Shown here in pieces: positions 60,202 through 64,000 of a stretch of 64,000 nt of DNA. Each line of letters starts with the position of its first letter. Positions within the stretch are counted from its first letter, which is position 1. Both the position numbers and the translations under genes were made by a program. Source of the DNA: Streptomyces avidinii (GTDB taxonomy: Bacteria > Actinomycetota > Actinomycetes > Streptomycetales > Streptomycetaceae); NCBI RefSeq assembly GCF_014650695.1, contig NZ_BMVL01000008.1, forward strand, positions 144,598 to 208,597. The letters are read 5' to 3'. The notes beneath the pieces are model-generated. The model ran no database searches, was not told the origin of the DNA, and saw only the letters and a program-made list of their open reading frames with translations.

Positions 60202-61385
60202 CGGCTGATGCGCTCCTGGTTCAAGGGCCGGGGCCTGCCCAGCAGTTCGTGGTACAGGCCGGTGACCGCGTCCGTGGTCCGCCGCACGTCGAAGTCGGTC
60301 CGGGCGTGCTGCCGTGCCTGCTCACCGAGTTCGGCGAGGAGCCGCGGCTCGGCGAGGAGCCGTCCCAGGGCCTCGGCCAGGGCCGTCGGGTCCTCCGGCG
60401 GCACCAGGCACAGGCGTCCCTGGCCCGGCGGCAGGCTCTCCCTGGCACCGCTGACGTCGGAGACCAGGACCGGGCGGCCACAGGCCATGGCTTCGAGCGG
60501 GGCGAGCGCCATGCCTTCCCACCGCGACGGCAGTACAACGAGATCGGCGGCCCGAAGCCACGGTCGGATGTCGGCGGCGGCGCCCGCGAAGAGCACGCGG
60601 GGCGGGGCGGTGCGGCGCAGCCGTTCGGTGTCGGGGCCGTCCCCGACGAGGGCCAGGCGGGCTCCGGGGACGGTGGCGAGCAGCTCCGGCCAGGCTCGGA
60701 GCAGGATGTCCTGGCCCTTCTGGAGGCAGATCCGGCCGACACAGACGGCGAGCGGTCCGTCGGCCGGGAAGTCCGCGGGCAGCGGCACTTCGGCGCGGGC
60801 CCGGGCCCTGTCGCGCTCGGGGTCCGGGCCGCCGGGGCGGAAGTGGTCCAGGTCCACACCGTTGCGGATCACCGACCAGCGGGCGGTGATCCCTTCGGTC
60901 TCGCCCGCGTGGCGTTCGGCCTCGCTGACGCAGAGCACCCGGTCGGCCCAGCGGGCCCCGTACCGCTCCCAGCGCAGCGCGAGTGCTGCGGTGACCCCGC
61001 CGACGGCGTCGAAGGACCAGGCGTGCGGCTGGAAGACGGTGGGTACGGTGCCGCGCGCGGCGAGCCGACCGGCCAGTCCGGCCTTGGCGCTGTGGGCGTG
61101 CAGGAGGTCGGGCCGCACCTGGCGGAGCAGCTGCCGGGCGCCGGCGATCTCGGCGGGCAGCCCGGGCCCGGGGGCCCGGGCGGCACGCCAGGTGAGGACC
61201 TCGGCCCCGGCCGCCCGCGCGGAGTCGCCGAGCGGGCCGCCGGGCGGACAGCCGACGACGGTGCGCAGCCCGTCGGAGGTCTGCGCGCGGACGAGGTCGG
61301 TGACGACCCTGGCCACGCCGCCGTCGACGGGTTGTACGAGGTGGAGGACGGTCGTGGGCTGTGCCGCCCGAGGTTGACTGGGCAC
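60198..61385 (-). CDS. Glycosyltransferase family 4
   Basis: A 395-residue GT-B enzyme: TTVLHLVQPVDGGVARVVTD, LLHAHSAKAGLAGRLAARGT, CVGRICLQKGQDILLRAWPE and the donor motif LPSRWEGMALAPLEAMACGR. GTG 61385 follows AGGAGA. It is only 19 nt downstream of the DUF3344-like gene, so it lacks its own promoter space. It probably adds the second sugar of the repeat unit. Confidence 0.9.
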   Translation of the reverse strand: MPSQPRAAQPTTVLHLVQPVDGGVARVVTDLVRAQTSDGLRTVVGCPPGGPLGDSARAAGAEVLTWRAARAPGPGLPAEIAGARQLLRQVRPDLLHAHSAKAGLAGRLAARGTVPTVFQPHAWSFDAVGGVTAALALRWERYGARWADRVLCVSEAERHAGETEGITARWSVIRNGVDLDHFRPGGPDPERDRARARAEVPLPADFPADGPLAVCVGRICLQKGQDILLRAWPELLATVPGARLALVGDGPDTERLRRTAPPRVLFAGAAADIRPWLRAADLVVLPSRWEGMALAPLEAMACGRPVLVSDVSGARESLPPGQGRLCLVPPEDPTALAEALGRLLAEPRLLAELGEQARQHARTDFDVRRTTDAVTGLYHELLGRPRPLNQERISR

Positions 61386-61404
61386 GTGGAGTGGTCTCCT
61401 ACGT

Positions 61405-62496
61405 TCAGCGGCGCGCGTCTGTCTGAACGAAGAGCACACCGAGGAAATGACCCTGACTTTCACCCGTGAGCCTGAAGTTCAGGCTGCGGGCACCACCGGA
61501 CAGGGCGGGACTCAGGTCGAAGACGTCCGCGTCATATCCGAGATTATTCACATGTTCGGGCTGTCGCACGAACGATTGATTTCCGAATTCCGTGATCGTG
61601 GAATTCATAACATCATTAAAAGGATTTTCTCCATCGCTGAGGCTCACCCGACGCCCACTGTCTGCGGTCACGGTGAGTGAGTCACCGAGGGCGCCCCGGT
61701 CCCCGTCGTACGCGACCACCCCGACCCGGCCGGCGGAGCCCGGGGGCGCGGTCAGGCCCTCGACCTCGACCGTCCCGTCCCCGGCCCGGGCGGCCAGTGA
61801 CTCGAAGCCGTCCCACAGCGAGATCCGGCGCACCGGCTCCTGCGGGTGCTCGTAGGCGACGACCAGCGTCCAGCCGCCCCAGGCGCCCACTTCGGAGTGG
61901 CCCATCGCGATGTTGAGCTGGGCCACCGTCCACATGCCGGCGCCGCCCTTGCGGACCAGCGGGGTCACGTCGGCGGAGGCCTGGTAGGCGTCGCTGCCCG
62001 CGTCCGTGCGGTGGCCCACGACCGTGTCCGCCAGGACTTCCTTGTACGCGCCGCCGGGCTCGGCCACCAGCACCCGGCCGTTGTCCTCCGGCGGCTTCTG
62101 CTCGCCCACCCGCAGGTTGCCGCCCCAGTAGAGACGGGCGTACGAGACCGTCGCGCCCTGCGGGACCTTGAGCTCGGCCCGGGTGGAGTTGTAGGTGTCC
62201 GGATCCTTGTCCACCTCGCTGTAGAACATCTCGAAGTCGCTGTTGACCCCCGCCGCGCCCTTCTTGACCTCGGCGCACGGCTCGGCCTGCGGGGACTGCT
62301 CCTTGCGGCAGCTGATGCCGGAGTTGGAGGCGCGCACCAGCCCGCCGTGCTGCACGGCCTGGTAACGCTGGGTGAACGGGAGCCGAGGCAGCTCCTTGGG
62401 GGCGGGAGGCGCCGCGTGGGACAGCGGGGCGTTCACGGAAAGGGTGAGGCAGGACAGCAGACCGAGCGTGCCGAGGATTCTGCGGGAGGAACCCAT
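61405..62496 (-). CDS. Secreted DUF3344-like protein
   Basis: A 363-residue protein with a signal peptide (about 1-28, ILGTLGLLSCLTLSVNAPLS) followed by FTQRYQAVQHGGLVRASNSG, a Cys pair, YARLYWGGNLRV and GAWGGWTLVVAYEHPQEP. The domain is common at the N-terminus of large actinomycete surface proteins with DUF11 repeats; here it stands alone without an anchor. ATG 62496 is chosen; upstream codons add no conserved sequence. It heads the exopolysaccharide operon. Codons in the last quarter (about 61510-61640) are unusually AT-rich. Confidence 0.75.
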   Translation of the reverse strand: MGSSRRILGTLGLLSCLTLSVNAPLSHAAPPAPKELPRLPFTQRYQAVQHGGLVRASNSGISCRKEQSPQAEPCAEVKKGAAGVNSDFEMFYSEVDKDPDTYNSTRAELKVPQGATVSYARLYWGGNLRVGEQKPPEDNGRVLVAEPGGAYKEVLADTVVGHRTDAGSDAYQASADVTPLVRKGGAGMWTVAQLNIAMGHSEVGAWGGWTLVVAYEHPQEPVRRISLWDGFESLAARAGDGTVEVEGLTAPPGSAGRVGVVAYDGDRGALGDSLTVTADSGRRVSLSDGENPFNDVMNSTITEFGNQSFVRQPEHVNNLGYDADVFDLSPALSGGARSLNFRLTGESQGHFLGVLFVQTDARR

Positions 62497-62604
62497 GACC
62501 CTGTCTCCATTTTCGATCAAGGGGACAAAACAGGAGTGAACTTTGTCAGAAAACGGGCTGGAAATCACGTCGGACTCGCTCGTACGGCCTTTTGGGCGAT
62601 GACA

Positions 62605-62632
62605 CGCACCCTCGCAACGGGCGGGTCGTTAT
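62605..62632 (+). promoter_or_regulatory. Possible sigma-BldN-type promoter for the first chaplin gene
   Basis: CGCACC (62605-62610), 16 nt, then CGTTAT (62627-62632). This resembles the BldN consensus as I remember it (CGTAAC, about 16 nt, CGTTGA). The next ATG is at 62671. Weak by itself. Confidence 0.3.
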
Positions 62633-62670
62633 GGCTTGCAGCATTGTTCAAACCGAAAGGAAATGCGGAG

Positions 62671-62925
62671 ATGAAGAAGAGGCTGGTGCGCGGCACCACC
62701 ATCGCCGTCGCGGGCGCCGCCGCACTGATGGGCGGCGCGGGCCTCGCCTCCGCGCACGGCGGGGACGGCGCGACGGCCCACGGCTTCGCCGGCGGGTCCC
62801 CCGGCGTCCTGAGCGGCAACCTGCTCCAGGTGCCCGTCGACGTCCCGGTGAACGCCTGCGGCCTCACCGTGAACGTGATCGCCCTGCTGAACCCCTCCTT
62901 CGGCAACACCTGCATCAACGCCTGA
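62671..62925 (+). CDS. chp: Short chaplin
   Basis: An 84-residue secreted protein. A signal peptide (about 1-28) is followed by one chaplin domain: SPGVLSGNLLQVPVDVPVNA, C, GLTVNVIALLNPSFGNTC. The two Cys form the conserved disulphide. Short chaplins assemble into amyloid fibres on aerial hyphae and spores and lower water surface tension. The gene is divergent from the exopolysaccharide operon and followed by a rodlin. Which of chpD-H it matches cannot be told safely by eye. Confidence 0.93.
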   Translation: MKKRLVRGTTIAVAGAAALMGGAGLASAHGGDGATAHGFAGGSPGVLSGNLLQVPVDVPVNACGLTVNVIALLNPSFGNTCINA

Positions 62926-62969
62926 CCGTCAACCGCGCTGCCCGAAACGCCCGCATCCGAGTGAAGCCA

Positions 62970-62998
62970 CGCAACCCGAACCGGGGCCGCGGCGTTGA
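62970..62998 (+). promoter_or_regulatory. Possible sigma-BldN-type promoter for the rodlin gene
   Basis: CGCAAC (62970-62975), a 17-nt spacer, then a perfect CGTTGA (62993-62998), 45 nt upstream of the rodlin ATG. Rodlin and chaplin genes are known BldN targets. The match is close but was found by eye. Confidence 0.45.
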
Positions 62999-63043
62999 TC
63001 CGGGTGCTCCGCTACCGGGCAATCCTGCAAAAAAGGGACGACA

Positions 63044-63454
63044 ATGATCAAGAAGATGATGGCCTCGGCCGCGGTTGCCGCCTCGGTCGTGGGCATCGGT
63101 GCCGCCATGGCGCCGCAGGCGATGGCGATCGGCAACGACAACGGCGTCAACACCGTCCAGGGCAACGGCGCCGCGCAGATCTACGGCAACCAGGCCACCT
63201 ACGGCAACATGAGCCCGCAGATGGCGCTGATCCAGGGCTCCTTCAACAAGCCCTGCATCGCCCTGCCCGCGAAGGCCAACGTGCAGTCCGTGCTGGCCCT
63301 GGTCAACGTCGGCGTCCAGGACATCCCGGTCCTGTCCAGCCCGCAGAACCAGCAGTGCACCGAGAACTCCACCCAGGCCAAGGGCGACGAGGCCCTCTCG
63401 CACATCCTGGACAACATCCCGATCCTCTCGGGCAACGTCTCCAACGGCAGCTGA
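63044..63454 (+). CDS. rdl: Rodlin
   Basis: A 136-residue secreted protein. The signal peptide is at about 1-28 (AAVAASVVGIGAAMAPQAMA). The mature rodlin includes GVNTVQGNGAAQIYGNQATY, GNMSPQMALIQGSFNKPCIA and VGVQDIPVLSSPQNQQCTEN with the two conserved Cys. Rodlins organise chaplin fibres into the rodlet layer. ATG 63044 follows AAAAAGGGACGAC. Streptomyces coelicolor has two adjacent rodlins beside chaplins; only one is visible here. Confidence 0.94.
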   Translation: MIKKMMASAAVAASVVGIGAAMAPQAMAIGNDNGVNTVQGNGAAQIYGNQATYGNMSPQMALIQGSFNKPCIALPAKANVQSVLALVNVGVQDIPVLSSPQNQQCTENSTQAKGDEALSHILDNIPILSGNVSNGS

Positions 63455-63712
63455 CCGAGGCCCGCGCCAGCGAGGCCGTCGCACCCACCGGGTCGCGGCG
63501 GCCTCGCCGCATATGGGACCGGAACCGGAACCTCCCCGGCCGCCGAATTTTCGATACGAATCCGCCGACACCTCGAATTCGACCCGAACATTGAACCGGG
63601 GCATTGGGGTGAATTACCGGCAGGCCGCCGAAAATGTGCGGTTTCTTTTTCCCCGACCGCTCGTTGTTAATTCTGCAGTGGACACGCCTCTGCGGGAAGG
63701 AAAGAAATCAAA
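63455..63712. other. Intergenic region between rodlin and second chaplin
   Basis: 258 bp without a gene. It is clearly AT-richer in its second half (about 63540-63712) and contains CGTTGT at 63662-63667, which might be a -10 element, but no good partner is seen upstream. I see no other structure I can support. Confidence 0.4.
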
Positions 63713-63946
63713 ATGACGTACAAGAAGGCAGTGGTGCTGGCCGCCGGCGCTCTCATGCTCGCCGGTGCCGCCTCCCCCGCCATGGCCGACTCGTCGGCCG
63801 AGGGCGCGGCCGTGGGCTCCCCCGGCGTCCTGTCCGGGAACCTGGTCCAGGTCCCGGTCCACGTCCCGGTCAACGTCTGCGGTAACACCGTGAACGTCAT
63901 CGCGCTGCTGAACCCGGCGTTCGGCAACACCTGCGTCAACGCCTGA
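63713..63946 (+). CDS. chp: Short chaplin
   Basis: A 77-residue secreted protein with a signal peptide (about 1-25) and one chaplin domain (SPGVLSGNLVQVPVHVPVNV, C, GNTVNVIALLNPAFGNTC). It differs from the first chaplin mainly in the signal peptide and a few domain residues, so it is a paralogue. GGAAGGAAAG lies upstream of the ATG. The window ends shortly after, with no further gene visible to 64000. Confidence 0.93.
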   Translation: MTYKKAVVLAAGALMLAGAASPAMADSSAEGAAVGSPGVLSGNLVQVPVHVPVNVCGNTVNVIALLNPAFGNTCVNA

Positions 63947-64000
63947 CGAAGCGCTTGAGCCCGTGAGGGCAAGCCTCCTCGGGGTGGCCTCGGAGTGCAC

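Noticed and set aside
1..64000. CRISPR array
   Set aside because: No regularly spaced direct repeats with unique spacers were seen; the tandem arrays have no spacers.

Overview
The window is a piece of a high-GC actinobacterial chromosome, almost certainly Streptomyces. The evidence is the uniformly GC-rich codon use, many GTG/TTG starts, short or absent leaders, and the Streptomyces-typical chaplin and rodlin genes (62.6-64 kb), sepX and a tricorn protease. Most of it is ordinary chromosome. One stretch of about 8.7 kb (13.0-21.7 kb) looks like a decayed accessory island, and 49-64 kb is a cell-surface region.

Layout. 0-12.5 kb: partial TetR regulator and tricorn protease; a translationally coupled minus-strand operon (Baeyer-Villiger-type flavin monooxygenase, alpha/beta hydrolase, short-chain dehydrogenase) with a divergent MerR regulator; exonuclease III; GNAT; a family III CoA-transferase; and a LuxR-type regulator. 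12.5-13.05 kb: a fragment of a choloylglycine-hydrolase-like gene. 13.05-21.73 kb: the island, flanked by two imperfect ~88-bp direct repeats, the right one abutting tRNA-Ala(CGC). It carries DUF6461, DUF4265 (one whole copy, one truncated), DUF5958, a possible type VII secretion target, a type-44 polymorphic toxin with a candidate membrane immunity protein, YwqG/DUF1963, a hypothetical gene, a recombinase-like remnant and a DDE-type transposase. Four or five of these genes carry frameshifts, whereas genes outside it read cleanly.

21.8-27.1 kb: a minus-strand cluster sepX, rimJ-like acetyltransferase, mogA/moaB, moaC, moeA (gephyrin-like) and galU. It links molybdenum-cofactor enzymes with a septal membrane protein and UDP-glucose supply. 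27.2-43.9 kb: housekeeping and membrane genes (5-formyl-THF cyclo-ligase, penicillin acylase family enzyme, CPA1-type antiporter with a probable CTG start, MFS exporter with a long leader, an FmdB zinc-ribbon gene behind a CIRCE-like operator, MTA phosphorylase, an unusual pyrF homologue, mscL, LtrA, a P450, small secreted proteins).

43.8-49.3 kb: a minus-strand group with a PAS-GAF-SpoIIE phosphatase, an FAD oxidoreductase and an ATP-grasp ligase. 49.4-62.5 kb: a GH26-like secreted enzyme converges on a nine-gene, mostly overlapping operon for exopolysaccharide: a secreted DUF3344-like protein, GT4, polyprenyl-phosphate sugar transferase, O-antigen-ligase-like polymerase, MurJ/Wzx-type flippase, polysaccharide deacetylase, GT4, Wzz-like protein and a CelD-like acetyltransferase. 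Divergent from it lies the chaplin-rodlin-chaplin group that builds the hydrophobic rodlet layer. Polymer export and fibre formation therefore share one intergenic control region of about 170 bp.
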